From Anaerolineae bacterium (lineage in GTDB: Bacteria; Chloroflexota; Anaerolineae; DRVO01): DNA of 64,000 bases. A program made the translations under genes and the position numbers. The stretch's first letter is position 1; each line of letters starts with the position of its first letter. The notes beneath the pieces were generated by a model. It saw only the letters and a list, made by a program, of their open reading frames with translations, had not been told where the DNA came from and searched no databases. Of the stretch, positions 10,244-18,887 are shown piece by piece. The stretch spans positions 62,001 through 126,000 of the forward strand of contig JABLXR010000001.1 of NCBI GenBank assembly GCA_013178015.1, written 5' to 3'.

Positions 10244-12175
10244 GTGCTACAGGAAACTGACGCGGCGCCGTCGCGGGCGTCCGCTTCTGGCAGCCTCGCG
10301 AGGCTCCGCGTGAAGCGCCTTCTCCTGGGGAACGAAGCCCTGGCTCTGGGAGCTCGGGCAGCCGGCGTCGCCGTAGCCACGGGCTACCCGGGCACCCCCA
10401 GCACTGAGATCATGGAGCACTTCGCTCGCTATCCCGGTGTCCGGGCCCAGTGGTGCGTCAACGAGAAGGTGGCACTGGAAGTGGCGATCGGCGCCTCCCT
10501 CGGAGGCGCTCGCACCATGGTCACCATGAAGCACGTCGGCCTGAACGTGGCCGCCGATCCGTTCTTCGCTGCCGCCTATACCGGGGTCAACGCCGGCTTA
10601 GTGGTCCTGTGTGCCGACGACCCCGGAATGCATTCCTCTCAGGGCGAGCAGGACAACCGCAACTATGCCAGGTTCGCCAAGGTGCCCCTTCTCGAGCCCT
10701 CCGACAGCCAGGAGTGCTTCGACATGGTGGGCGTGGCGCTGGATATCAGCGAGGAGTTCGACATCCCCGTGCTGCTCCGCACTACCGGCCGCGTCTCCCA
10801 CGCCCAGTCGGTGGTGGAGGTGGATCCGGCCCTCTTCCAGCCCACGCCGAAGGATAGCGTCCGGCCTCGTACCTTCATCAGGGCACCCGCCAAGTACGTC
10901 ATGCTCCCCGGCAACGCCCGGACCCGGCGGCTTCAGCTGGAGGAGCGGCTGAAGCGACTGCGGCAGTACGCCGAGACCACTTCCCTGAACCAGACGCTCT
11001 GGCAGGATCGCCGGCTCGGGGTAGTCTCGGGAAGCATTGCCTACCAGTACGCCCGCGAGGCCTTCCCCACCGCGTCGTTCCTCAAGCTGGGCATGGCCTA
11101 TCCCTTTCCCGCCGACCTGGTGTCGAGGTTCGCTCGCGAGGTGGAGGTGCTGGTGGTGGTGGAGGAGCTCGACCCGTTCCTGGAGGAGCAGATCAGGTCC
11201 CTCCCCGCCTTGCAGGGCATGCCGATCCACGGAAGGGACGTGTTTCCCGGCGTGGGCGAGTTGAGCACCGAGCTGGTGGCTGGCTGCGCCATAGAGCACG
11301 GCCTCCTGTCACCAACGGCGGCGCCGTCCACTACCGCTTCCTCTCAGCCTGTCACACCACTGCCTATGCCGCCCAGGCCACCCGTCCTGTGCGCCGGCTG
11401 TCCTCATCGGGCCACCTTCTACGTCCTTGGCCGCCTGCACGCTCCCGCGGCGCCAGCGGAAGCCGGGGATCGCGGAGGAGAGCGGCAGCGGGAACGTGTC
11501 ATCGTCACCGGGGACATCGGCTGCTACACGCTCGGGGCGCTCCCTCCCCTCAGCGCCATGGACACCTGCCTGTGCATGGGAGCCAGCATCGGCACCGCCC
11601 TCGGGATGGAGATGGCTGGCCATAAGCACCGAGTGGTCGCCGTGATCGGCGACGGCACGTTCTACCATTCGGGCATCACTGGGCTGGTGGAGGTGGTGAC
11701 ATCGGGAGCCGCCACCACCATCGTGATCATGGACAACGGTACCACCGCCATGACCGGTGGGAACCCTAATCCGGGCAGCGGCATCACTATCCAGGGTGCA
11801 CCGGCACCGAAGGTCACCCTGGAGTCCCTCTGCCGCGGGCTGGGCGTGCAGGATGTGGTAGTGGTGGACGCCTACGATACCGAGGCCATCAGGGCCCAGC
11901 TAGAGCGCTCCTTGCGCACAGACGATCCCACCGTGGTCATCGTACGCGCGCCATGCCGACTGCAGGTCAGTGGCCCTAGCGAGCAGGTAGCCTGGGTCGA
12001 TCCCGATGAGTGCGTCGGCTGCGAAGTCTGCCTGCGCGCGGGCTGCCCGGCCCTGACGCGGGCCGGCGACAAGGTGGAGATACTGGCGGCGCTCTGCACT
12101 GCCTGCAACCTCTGCGGTCAGATATGTCCCCACGACGCCATCCACCTGGGGCCGCGCGAAAGGACAGAAGGGTGA
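10244..12175 (+). CDS. iorA: Indolepyruvate:ferredoxin oxidoreductase alpha subunit
   Basis: 643 residues. The N-terminal pyrimidine-binding domain begins near residue 23 (LLLGNEA, then TGYPGTPSTE). A thiamine-diphosphate domain shows GDIGCYTLG and GDGTFYHSG followed by DNGTTAMTG. The C-terminus holds two 4Fe-4S motifs, the first CxxCxxCxxxxCP from about Cys590 and the second CTACNLCGQICP. It oxidises aryl-pyruvates to aryl-acetyl-CoA with ferredoxin as acceptor. The GTG at 10244 follows GAGGAACG; a GTG at 10310 would start closer to the conserved N-terminus. The stop overlaps the start of iorB. Confidence 0.94.
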   Translation: MLQETDAAPSRASASGSLARLRVKRLLLGNEALALGARAAGVAVATGYPGTPSTEIMEHFARYPGVRAQWCVNEKVALEVAIGASLGGARTMVTMKHVGLNVAADPFFAAAYTGVNAGLVVLCADDPGMHSSQGEQDNRNYARFAKVPLLEPSDSQECFDMVGVALDISEEFDIPVLLRTTGRVSHAQSVVEVDPALFQPTPKDSVRPRTFIRAPAKYVMLPGNARTRRLQLEERLKRLRQYAETTSLNQTLWQDRRLGVVSGSIAYQYAREAFPTASFLKLGMAYPFPADLVSRFAREVEVLVVVEELDPFLEEQIRSLPALQGMPIHGRDVFPGVGELSTELVAGCAIEHGLLSPTAAPSTTASSQPVTPLPMPPRPPVLCAGCPHRATFYVLGRLHAPAAPAEAGDRGGERQRERVIVTGDIGCYTLGALPPLSAMDTCLCMGASIGTALGMEMAGHKHRVVAVIGDGTFYHSGITGLVEVVTSGAATTIVIMDNGTTAMTGGNPNPGSGITIQGAPAPKVTLESLCRGLGVQDVVVVDAYDTEAIRAQLERSLRTDDPTVVIVRAPCRLQVSGPSEQVAWVDPDECVGCEVCLRAGCPALTRAGDKVEILAALCTACNLCGQICPHDAIHLGPRERTEG

Positions 12176-12792
12176 AGCCGCTCGACTTCGTGCTAGTGGG
12201 TGTGGGCGGGCAAGGCATCCTCCTCGCCAGCGACGTGCTCTGCCAAGTGGGCCTGGCCGCCGGCTACGACGTCAAGAAGACCGACGTCCACGGCATGGCC
12301 CAGCGCGGGGGAAGCGTTGTCAGCCACGTGCGCCTGGCCGACCGCGTCTTCTCCCCCATGGTGGCCATCGGCGGAGCCGATTTCCTCCTCGCCTTCGAGA
12401 AGCTGGAGGCTTGCCGCTGGGCCAGCTACCTTCGTCCCGAGGGCACTGCCCTAGTGAATGACGAATCCATTCCCACTTTGGCCGCCCTCTCCGCTTCTCC
12501 CAGGAGGCGGGCTCAAGGCGGACCAGCCTATCCCGACGACGAGGCCATCGCGAAGGCCTTGGCGGCAAGCGCCGGCCGGGTGGTCATGGTAGAGGCGGGA
12601 GCGATCGCTAGCAGGCTGGGCAATCCGCGAGTCACCAACGTCGTTCTCCTGGGCGCCCTGTCTCGCCTGTTGCCCATGCAGGAAGATGAATGGCACTCGG
12701 CCCTCGAGGCCCGAGTGCCCGCTCGGTACCGCGACGTGAATCTGCGAGCCTTCCAGGCGGGCAGGGAGGCCGTGGATCAGCGATCGGTCTGA
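12172..12792 (+). CDS. iorB: Indolepyruvate:ferredoxin oxidoreductase beta subunit
   Basis: 206 residues of the gamma-type pyruvate/ketoisovalerate oxidoreductase fold, with the hallmark GVGGQGILLAS at the N-terminus, then KKTDVHGMAQRGG. It completes the IorAB heterodimer. The GTG start at 12172 overlaps the TGA of iorA (GTGA), so translation is coupled. The frame is open to 12010, but that part is out of frame with and inside iorA. Confidence 0.93.
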   Translation: MKPLDFVLVGVGGQGILLASDVLCQVGLAAGYDVKKTDVHGMAQRGGSVVSHVRLADRVFSPMVAIGGADFLLAFEKLEACRWASYLRPEGTALVNDESIPTLAALSASPRRRAQGGPAYPDDEAIAKALAASAGRVVMVEAGAIASRLGNPRVTNVVLLGALSRLLPMQEDEWHSALEARVPARYRDVNLRAFQAGREAVDQRSV

Positions 12793-12824
12793 ACGCCAGC
12801 AGGCGAGCCAATCTGGGCAGCGAG

Positions 12825-12844
12825 CGACCCCTCACTGGGGGTCG
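12825..12844 (+). terminator. Possible terminator hairpin after iorB
   Basis: cgacccc (12825-12831) pairs perfectly with ggggtcg (12838-12844) across a six-base loop, followed by tgtcttgt. The T-rich tail is poor, so the call is moderate. Confidence 0.45.
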
Positions 12845-12877
12845 TGTCTTGTAGCAGACCACACCTTCAGAAGCCAT

Positions 12878-13318
12878 ATGAGAGACCTCCGAATCGAGAC
12901 CCTGTACGAGCCGACCGACGAGGTCACGAAGGCGATACGCGATGGCCTAGCCGCCTACAACCTCGCCATCACTGGCGAACAGGAGTGGGCCCGATTCGCC
13001 ATCGCCGTTAGGAATGCGCGAGGTGAGGTCCTGGGCGGTCTCCTCGCCGAGCTCGCCTGGGACTGGATGCACGTCAGCCAGCTGTGGCTGCACGAGAGCC
13101 TTCGGGGAAGGGGCATCGGCACCGAGCTTCTCCGCCGCGCCGAAGCGGAGGCGCTTGCCAGGGGTATCACCCGCGCGCACCTGGAAACCACCAGCTTCCA
13201 GGCCCTCGACTTCTACCTCAAGAATGGCTACACCGTGTTCGCCCAGCTGCACGGGAAGCCCAGAGGGCACACCTGGTACTACCTGAAGAGAGAGGACCTC
13301 ACCCGGCCAGAGCGGTAA
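12878..13318 (+). CDS. GNAT-family N-acetyltransferase (paralogue 1)
   Basis: 146 residues. The acetyl-CoA pyrophosphate loop appears as RGRGIGTELL near residue 79, followed by the FQALDFYLKNGY segment of GNAT strand 5 and helix 4. A short N-terminal region without known domains precedes it. The substrate is unknown. The next gene is a clear paralogue in the same orientation, so the pair arose by tandem duplication. The ATG is preceded by a weak AGAAG. Confidence 0.85.
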   Translation: MRDLRIETLYEPTDEVTKAIRDGLAAYNLAITGEQEWARFAIAVRNARGEVLGGLLAELAWDWMHVSQLWLHESLRGRGIGTELLRRAEAEALARGITRAHLETTSFQALDFYLKNGYTVFAQLHGKPRGHTWYYLKREDLTRPER

Positions 13319-13484
13319 CGGTAGCGGGCCGTCCACGCCTTCGCCCTGTTCAGCCGAGACCGGATGCTTTACAATGCCGGTATCGCGCCGGCCGGCTCGG
13401 CGTGTGCGGGCGTGGCCCGTGTTGCCAAGCGATACATGACTGTTAGGTGGGTTCGGCTCTGGGGTACAGTGGAGGCGGGACTCG

Positions 13485-13922
13485 ATGAAGCAGTTGGATA
13501 TCGAGGCCGTATACGACGCGGCGGACGATGTGGTGGATGTGGTCCGCAAGGGTCTGGCCGACTACAACGCCGCTATCCTGGGCCCAAAGGAGCACCACCG
13601 GCTCACCCTGGCCGTCCGGGACGAGACAGGCCAGGTTCTGGGGGGATTGGTGGCAGCTCTATCCTGGGACTGGCTGCACATCACCATGCTATGGCTGCAT
13701 GAAGGCGCTCGTGGACACGGTGTCGGCACCACGCTCTTGCGCCTAGCGGAGGAGAAAGCTGTCGAAGTCGGCATCACCCGAGCCCACGTAGAGACCACTA
13801 GCTTCCAGGCGCTCGACTTCTACCTCAAGAATGGATACGCGATCTTCGCCCGACTCCCCGACAAGCCCATTGGCCATACTTGGTACTACCTCAGGAAGGA
13901 AAACCTCGGCTCCGGCGAGTAA
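13485..13922 (+). CDS. GNAT-family N-acetyltransferase (paralogue 2)
   Basis: 145 residues with the same architecture as its upstream neighbour: a GHGVGTTLL acetyl-CoA loop and an identical TSFQALDFYLKNGY block. The two copies also share the C-terminal GHTWYYL. The 166-base gap between them holds a possible -10 (TACAAT at 13370-13375) but no good -35. GGAGG lies ten bases before the ATG. Substrate unknown. Confidence 0.85.
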   Translation: MKQLDIEAVYDAADDVVDVVRKGLADYNAAILGPKEHHRLTLAVRDETGQVLGGLVAALSWDWLHITMLWLHEGARGHGVGTTLLRLAEEKAVEVGITRAHVETTSFQALDFYLKNGYAIFARLPDKPIGHTWYYLRKENLGSGE

Positions 13923-14006
13923 CCGCGTCCACGGAACGGCAGGTTGTGCGGCGCGGGCAACTGGTCGGAGTGACCGTGAGCCCCGGGCCGGCCTGACCGG
14001 TGGGTT

Positions 14007-15218
14007 CTAGCCTTTCAGCCTTTTCATCCGATCGGCGGCCTCCTGCAGCGTGTCCACCCGCTTGGCGAAGTTGAACCGCAGCCTGGTATGGCCCAGCCGC
14101 CGGCCCTCATAGAAGCTGGTGCCGGGCACCACCGCCACCCCGATCTCTCGAGCCATATACTCGGCGAACGCCCTGTCCAGGGTCCATCCGGGGCGCATGT
14201 ACCGGTCGCTGTCCCACTCTACCTCGGCGAAATCGGCCATCACGTAGTAGGCGCCTTCGGGCTCCAGGCAGGTCATGCCGGCCTCCCGAATGCCACGAGT
14301 GAGCACGTCCCGCCGGGCAGCGAACTCGGCCCGCATCTCCCGATAGTAGCTCTCCGGCAGCCCCAGGGCCACCGTCCCTGCCGCCTGGAAAGGCGCCGGA
14401 GCGCACACGGTGAGATAGTCGTGGACCCGCCGGATGGGCGTCGTCAGTCGTTGGTCGGCCACAGCCCAGCCCACGCGCCAGCCCGTGACCGAGTAGCTCT
14501 TGCCCAGCCCGCTAATGGTTACCGTGCGGTCCTCCATGCCTTCCAGGCTACCCAGGCTGATGTGCTGGCGATCGTTGAAGTAGATGTGCTCGTAGATCTC
14601 GTCGGTGATGGCGATAACGTTGAACTCCTGGCAGAGCCCAGCGATGACCTCTAATTCCTCCTGGGTGTACATGCGACCAGTGGGGTTATGCGGAGTGTTC
14701 ACCATGATGAACCGGGTGCGCTTGTTGAAGGCTGCCCGGAGCTCGTCCGGATCGAAGGTGTAGTCGGGCTCCCGCATGGGGACGAACCGAGGTGTGATGC
14801 CAGCGATGATGCAATCGGGGATGTAGATCTCGAACCAGGGCTCCAGTACGATCATCTCGTCGCCCGGGTTGCTCAACCCGATGAGCGCCGACACGATGGC
14901 CTCGCTCACCCCGCAGGTGACGGTTACCTCAGTCTCCGGATCGCAGGGGATGTGGTTGTACGTGGCCGACTTGCGGGCGATGGCCGCCCGGAACTCGGGA
15001 CTCCCGAAGGAGAAGGTGTACTGGTTGTTCACGCCCCGGATGGCCTCGACCGCAGCCTCGATGACCTCCGCGGGCGAGTCGAAATCAGGCACGCCCTGGG
15101 ACAGGTTGATGGCGCCCGTCTGGGCCCCTAGGCGGGTCATTTCCCGGATGACGGACTCAACGAAGGGCTCGGTCCGAGACCCGATGGACGGCAGCTCCCG
15201 TGCTCTGGCAGTAGACAT
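14007..15218 (-). CDS. PLP-dependent class I/II aminotransferase
   Basis: 403 residues, fold type I. SQGVPDFDSP (40-49) and the substrate-binding NTPHNPTGR (174-182) lie in the N-terminal half. The PLP lysine is Lys240 in SGLGKSYSVTGWRVGW. This pattern fits the aspartate/aromatic aminotransferase subgroup I-gamma. Beside iorAB it could supply aryl-pyruvates from phenylalanine, tyrosine or tryptophan (inference from context). The ATG at 15218 has AAGGGGAG upstream; the in-frame start at 15245 does not. Confidence 0.92.
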   Translation of the reverse strand: MSTARARELPSIGSRTEPFVESVIREMTRLGAQTGAINLSQGVPDFDSPAEVIEAAVEAIRGVNNQYTFSFGSPEFRAAIARKSATYNHIPCDPETEVTVTCGVSEAIVSALIGLSNPGDEMIVLEPWFEIYIPDCIIAGITPRFVPMREPDYTFDPDELRAAFNKRTRFIMVNTPHNPTGRMYTQEELEVIAGLCQEFNVIAITDEIYEHIYFNDRQHISLGSLEGMEDRTVTISGLGKSYSVTGWRVGWAVADQRLTTPIRRVHDYLTVCAPAPFQAAGTVALGLPESYYREMRAEFAARRDVLTRGIREAGMTCLEPEGAYYVMADFAEVEWDSDRYMRPGWTLDRAFAEYMAREIGVAVVPGTSFYEGRRLGHTRLRFNFAKRVDTLQEAADRMKRLKG

Positions 15219-15311
15219 GGACTCCCCTTCCTTGCCGCAAGTCACCCCAGCCCTCGCTGGGCGTCGCCTCTCGGCTGGTCTCCGGCTTCATCGGCGGAGC
15301 CCCTGAGTGAT

Positions 15312-15734
15312 CTAGAAGCACTCATTATCACTGCAACTGCACCGCTGCTCAAGACCCGGTCCAACGGAGGCCGCTGGCCGCTCCAGCACCCACACCGCCT
15401 CCTCGGATAGAGCGCGGCCAAACCGACCCCTCCGGCTCACGGCTTCCCACTCTGAGGTGGTGTAGACCAGCAGGTCCGCAGGCACCGGAAGGGCCGTCGT
15501 ATCGAACCGCGAGGCCCTTCGGGTGAAGGGCTCCCGCGAATCGCCTACGACGACAACGAGGTCGAGGTCGCTGCCTACACCCCAGTCACCGCGGGCATAG
15601 GAGCCGAAGTAGCCCACTCGGATGACGTCCGGGCGCCGGGCGGCGATCTCCTCTGCCCACCGCTGGACTGCCTCATGGACCCTGTCGGCGTCAGGCCACC
15701 TGAGAACGGACGAACTCAACGATCTCACCGGCAT
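15312..15734 (-). CDS. MNT-type minimal nucleotidyltransferase (third module)
   Basis: 140 residues with the polymerase-beta-fold motif GSYARGDWGVGSDLDL near residue 40, giving the G-S and D-x-D metal-binding residues. Proteins of this type adenylylate and silence HEPN RNase partners in MntA/HepT-like toxin-antitoxin systems. It overlaps the preceding HEPN gene by 44 bases with the start at 15734. The order here is HEPN then MNT, the reverse of the first two modules in the array. A longer start at 15767 is less likely. Confidence 0.85.
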   Translation of the reverse strand: MPVRSLSSSVLRWPDADRVHEAVQRWAEEIAARRPDVIRVGYFGSYARGDWGVGSDLDLVVVVGDSREPFTRRASRFDTTALPVPADLLVYTTSEWEAVSRRGRFGRALSEEAVWVLERPAASVGPGLEQRCSCSDNECF

Positions 15735-16080
15735 AGCGAATCGCCTCCTCGCTCTGCAGGGAGCCATAGTGCTCGAACGGTGCCCCCTCGGGATGCTCGT
15801 TGGGGTCTCGCGTGGGCACGTAGAAGTTGTCCAGGACTCGCGCCTTGTCCTGTAGGCCCAGAGGAACAGACACTCCCCGCGGAAGCTCGGACAGGAGCCG
15901 TGCCACCACGTGTCCCCATGCCTCCTGGCCCAACTGGAGGTGCAGAGCCTTCACCGCCTTCTTTGCAGACTGGTGGGCGGCGAAGCACGCCCACTCGTGC
16001 AGCCCAGCATCTCGCGATCGCCGCGCTTGCTCCAGGTCTCGGAGGGCCTGTCTCATCCAGTCGTCCGCCCTTGATGGCAC
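15691..16080 (-). CDS. HEPN-domain protein (third module)
   Basis: 129 residues from a GTG at 16080. The HEPN helices are recognised by DWMRQALRDLEQA near the N-terminus, then CFAAHQSAKKAVKAL, and a late DNFYVPTRDPN segment. HEPN proteins next to minimal nucleotidyltransferases are RNase-type toxins or effector subunits. The start lies two bases after the stop of the HepT-like gene; an ATG at 16056 is an alternative. The frame is open to 16356 but that part is antisense to no gene and out of frame inside the neighbour. Confidence 0.82.
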   Translation of the reverse strand: MPSRADDWMRQALRDLEQARRSRDAGLHEWACFAAHQSAKKAVKALHLQLGQEAWGHVVARLLSELPRGVSVPLGLQDKARVLDNFYVPTRDPNEHPEGAPFEHYGSLQSEEAIRYAGEIVEFVRSQVA

Positions 16081-16082
16081 CG

Positions 16083-16583
16083 CTACCCCTGTACCTCCAG
16101 GCCGTTCGGCCCGCACGCATCCTCCAGGAAGAAGGCGAACTCCAACAGGTCTTGCCGCACCAGGCCGAAGACGGGACGCAAATGGTGCACCAGTGGCAGC
16201 AGTCGCTCCGGATCGAGCTCCAAGGCGTATACGTTGCGCACCACGTGACGGAAACGGAGGTACTCGTCCAAGCGCTTCACCGTCTCGGGCGATAGCACGG
16301 CCGGCCGCACTCGTTTCAGGAACAGCCCCATCTGGCGCAGCCAGTCCCGATGCCACTCCTGCCCCGAGGGTACGGAGCCGTCAACCTGGCTGGCGATCAG
16401 TCGAAAGAGACGTTCTAGGCCGGCGTAGAAGTCATGCAGATTGAGCGCCGCCGCGTCTGCCCACAGTGGGTCGGGCTGACCACGCATGCGCTCGGCGGCC
16501 CTCTCAGCCCTGGCTACCACGAGATTCAGGCTGTCCACCTCCTGACGAATGCGGGCCGCCAGCGCCAGGTGCACCCCACTCAT
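16083..16583 (-). CDS. HepT-like HEPN-superfamily protein (second module)
   Basis: 166 residues. An all-helical protein with the motif RFRHVVRNVYALELDPERL near residue 125, typical of a HepT-like family in which an RH/RN pair replaces the usual RxxxxH. It begins four bases inside the preceding nucleotidyltransferase (ATGA overlap), the normal arrangement for an MNT/HepT pair. RNase toxin activity is inferred from the family. The ATG at 16583 is chosen for this overlap over one at 16631. Confidence 0.78.
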   Translation of the reverse strand: MSGVHLALAARIRQEVDSLNLVVARAERAAERMRGQPDPLWADAAALNLHDFYAGLERLFRLIASQVDGSVPSGQEWHRDWLRQMGLFLKRVRPAVLSPETVKRLDEYLRFRHVVRNVYALELDPERLLPLVHHLRPVFGLVRQDLLEFAFFLEDACGPNGLEVQG

Positions 16584-16960
16584 AGTTCGACCCCCTCGGC
16601 CTCGATGCTGGCCAGGATTGGGGCTCGGCACGCACCCACGTCTACGAAGCTGACCGCGATCTCATCGGACAGGTCCTGCACTGCGCCCAGCGCCGCGAGG
16701 GTATCCTGCGGCTTGATCCCCCAGGCCGCCACGTCCACATCGGACCAGAGGGTGAAGTGGCCCCCGGCCAGCGAACCGAACAGCACCACACGAGTAGCTC
16801 CGAACCGGCGCCCTAGCAGATCGGCCGCCTGACGAGCGAGCTCCCGCGCGCGGCGTTCCCGCTCCTGCCGGGCCCGCTCCTCCTCGACGGCCCGTTCCCG
16901 GTAGGCCTCCCGGTACTCTTCCAGCTCCCCCTGAGTCAGCTCACGCGCCGTCTTGCTCAC
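16580..16960 (-). CDS. Nucleotidyltransferase-domain protein (second module)
   Basis: 126 residues starting at GTG 16960, which overlaps the stop of the upstream HEPN gene (GTGA). An N-terminal charged helix rich in Glu and Arg (about residues 10-40) precedes the nucleotidyltransferase core VVLFGSLAGGHFTLWSDVDV. The second metal ligand pair reads SDVDV. The coiled N-terminal extension is absent from the other two MNT proteins here. It is probably the antitoxin-like partner of the HepT-like gene that follows. Confidence 0.83.
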   Translation of the reverse strand: MSKTARELTQGELEEYREAYRERAVEEERARQERERRARELARQAADLLGRRFGATRVVLFGSLAGGHFTLWSDVDVAAWGIKPQDTLAALGAVQDLSDEIAVSFVDVGACRAPILASIEAEGVEL

Positions 16961-17379
16961 CTCGGGCCCTCCGTGTCCGCGAACCACCGTGACACCTCGG
17001 CCACCGCCTGCTCCGCCAGCTCCAGGGCGCCCTCGGCCGCCTGCAGGTTGAACACTCGGGCCGGTATGCTGTCCGGCAGACCGTTCGGATACCGGGTCGG
17101 GATGTAGTAGGCGTCGAGGATGGCCCACGACTCCAGGCGGGCTGCGAATCCCTCACCATAGGCTGCCGCGCGCTCCGTCAGCTGCCTGACGGAATCACCG
17201 ACGACAAGCTCCTCCCCCTGGGCATACAGGAAGGCCTTCAGAGCCTTCCCCGCCGTCTGCTGGGCCAGGAAGCAGACTAGGTAATAGGCCCCCTGCTCCA
17301 GCAGATGCCGGGACCAGCCCAGGTCGGCTTCTGCCTGCTCCAGCCAGCGCCGCCCCTCAGCTCTCGGCTCACCTCTCAT
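16957..17379 (-). CDS. HEPN-domain protein (first module)
   Basis: 140 residues with the HEPN pattern WLEQAEADLGWSRHLLE near the N-terminus, then CFLAQQTAGKALKAFL and DAYYIPTRYPNGLP. The ATG lies eleven bases inside the end of the preceding nucleotidyltransferase. Family knowledge suggests a toxin-like subunit controlled by its nucleotidyltransferase neighbour. Confidence 0.86.
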   Translation of the reverse strand: MRGEPRAEGRRWLEQAEADLGWSRHLLEQGAYYLVCFLAQQTAGKALKAFLYAQGEELVVGDSVRQLTERAAAYGEGFAARLESWAILDAYYIPTRYPNGLPDSIPARVFNLQAAEGALELAEQAVAEVSRWFADTEGPR

Positions 17380-17710
17380 AGAGCACCTTGCCGGTCTTCA
17401 CAATCTCCCGCATGAACGGTCGCTCCCGCAGGCGCTCCCACTCCTCCGGCGTGTACTCCAACAAGTCCAGCGGCACTCCCGCCCGCAACCGTCCGGCGAG
17501 CTCGGCGGTCCTGCCGACGAAATCCAGAGCCGAATCCATCACCACCAACAAGTCCAGGTCGGTCAGCAGGTCACGGCGACCTCGGGCATAGGAACCGAAG
17601 AGAATGACCCGGTGCACCCCGGGCATGGCCCGCAGCTGCCCCAGCAGCGAGTGGAGCCCTTGCGCCAGCGCCCGTACGTGCTCCTCCCTTCGGTCAGCCA
17701 GGCTCTCCAC
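17369..17710 (-). CDS. MNT-type minimal nucleotidyltransferase (first module)
   Basis: 113 residues with RVILFGSYARGRRDLLTDLDLLVV near residue 34 as the catalytic nucleotidyltransferase motif (G-S and D-x-D). It is the first of six overlapping genes reading leftward, so it probably leads one transcript that carries three toxin-antitoxin-like modules. Only 25 bases separate it from the dehydrogenase gene upstream, so a shared promoter is possible. Confidence 0.87.
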   Translation of the reverse strand: MESLADRREEHVRALAQGLHSLLGQLRAMPGVHRVILFGSYARGRRDLLTDLDLLVVMDSALDFVGRTAELAGRLRAGVPLDLLEYTPEEWERLRERPFMREIVKTGKVLYER

Positions 17711-17735
17711 TACCCCTCACCGCCTCGCCGGACGA

Positions 17736-18887
17736 CTACCTAGCCACCATGGCGATGGCATCCGCCGGACAGACCTCGACGCAGAGGCCGCAGCCGTCGC
17801 ACCGATCGGGCAGGACGGCGTAGGCCCCGTCGCTCTCGATGGCAGCGTCGTAGATGCACACGCGCTGGCAGAGCCCGCACGACGTGCATTTGGCCCGCTC
17901 GATCTCGGCCCGGAGCACGTGATCGCGATACACTTCCTCCATGGAGACGATGCGAGAGCAGACAGCCCCCCTGAACTCAGCCAGGGTGCTGTAGCCCTTT
18001 TCGTCCATCCAACGGGAGAGCCCCCGGTTGAATCGGGTAATCTCGCCGTAGCCACGCATGACCACCGCGGTGACGGTCTGGGTCACCGTGGCCCCGGCCA
18101 GGATAGCCTTGACCACGTCTTGCCAGCTGGTCAGGCCCCCGCTCATGGACAGGGGCACCTGCACCGCCGGGTAGATGGCAGTCAGCCAGCGTAGAGTGTA
18201 CAGCAGTGACCAGGGACCGCCGTGCCCCGCGTATCCCCCGTGCATGACGGGGCGTTCGCTATCGATGTCTATGTCTAGGCCGGTGAAGCGATTGAAGCAC
18301 ACGATGGCGTCCGCCCCTGCCCGCTCTAGGGCCACCGCCACCCCGGGCGGGTTGCTCAGTTGCGGCGTCATCTTGGGGATGACCGGGATGCTTCGCGCCT
18401 CCTTCACCAGGCGGGTCATCTCGATCATCTCCCGGGTCACGTCGTGACCCTCCATCAGGTGGGGACCGTGGGGGCACGACAGGTTGAGCTCTACCGCGTC
18501 CGCGCCCGCCTCCTCCATCATAGCGGAGTACTCCAGCCACTGGTCGGCGGTCAGGCAATTGATGCTGGGGATCACCGGGATGCTCAAGGCCTCCTTGGCT
18601 CGCCGCACCTCCTCGGCGTAGCGATCCGGCCCCCACTCGCTGGCCTGCTCGTAGGAGTAGAGCGCGAAGCTCCGGTCGCGCCCGGCTGTCTGGCGCAACA
18701 CGCGGAAGCGGGGAGTGGGTGCTACCCGGCACACCTCCTTGGCGAACAGGCTCTTCATAACCACGGCGCCTGCACCCGCCTCTTCGGCGCGCTTCATCCC
18801 CTCTACAGTGCCGGTGATGCCAGCCGAACCAGCGATCACGGGCGAGCGCAGCTTGAGCCCTACGAAGTCCAGAGACAGCTCACCCAC
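17736..18887 (-). CDS. PreA-like dihydropyrimidine/dihydroorotate dehydrogenase with C-terminal ferredoxin domain
   Basis: 383 residues. An FMN-binding TIM barrel with NLSCPHG carrying the likely active-site cysteine is followed by two 4Fe-4S motifs, CTSCGLCQRVC and CDGCGLCVEVCP, near the C-terminus. This layout matches PreA and related flavin/Fe-S dehydrogenases. The true substrate cannot be fixed: no partner NAD-binding subunit (PreT) or pyrimidine gene is adjacent. The GTG at 18887 follows GGGAGGTGGG; the frame opens at 18935. Confidence 0.82.
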   Translation of the reverse strand: MGELSLDFVGLKLRSPVIAGSAGITGTVEGMKRAEEAGAGAVVMKSLFAKEVCRVAPTPRFRVLRQTAGRDRSFALYSYEQASEWGPDRYAEEVRRAKEALSIPVIPSINCLTADQWLEYSAMMEEAGADAVELNLSCPHGPHLMEGHDVTREMIEMTRLVKEARSIPVIPKMTPQLSNPPGVAVALERAGADAIVCFNRFTGLDIDIDSERPVMHGGYAGHGGPWSLLYTLRWLTAIYPAVQVPLSMSGGLTSWQDVVKAILAGATVTQTVTAVVMRGYGEITRFNRGLSRWMDEKGYSTLAEFRGAVCSRIVSMEEVYRDHVLRAEIERAKCTSCGLCQRVCIYDAAIESDGAYAVLPDRCDGCGLCVEVCPADAIAMVAR

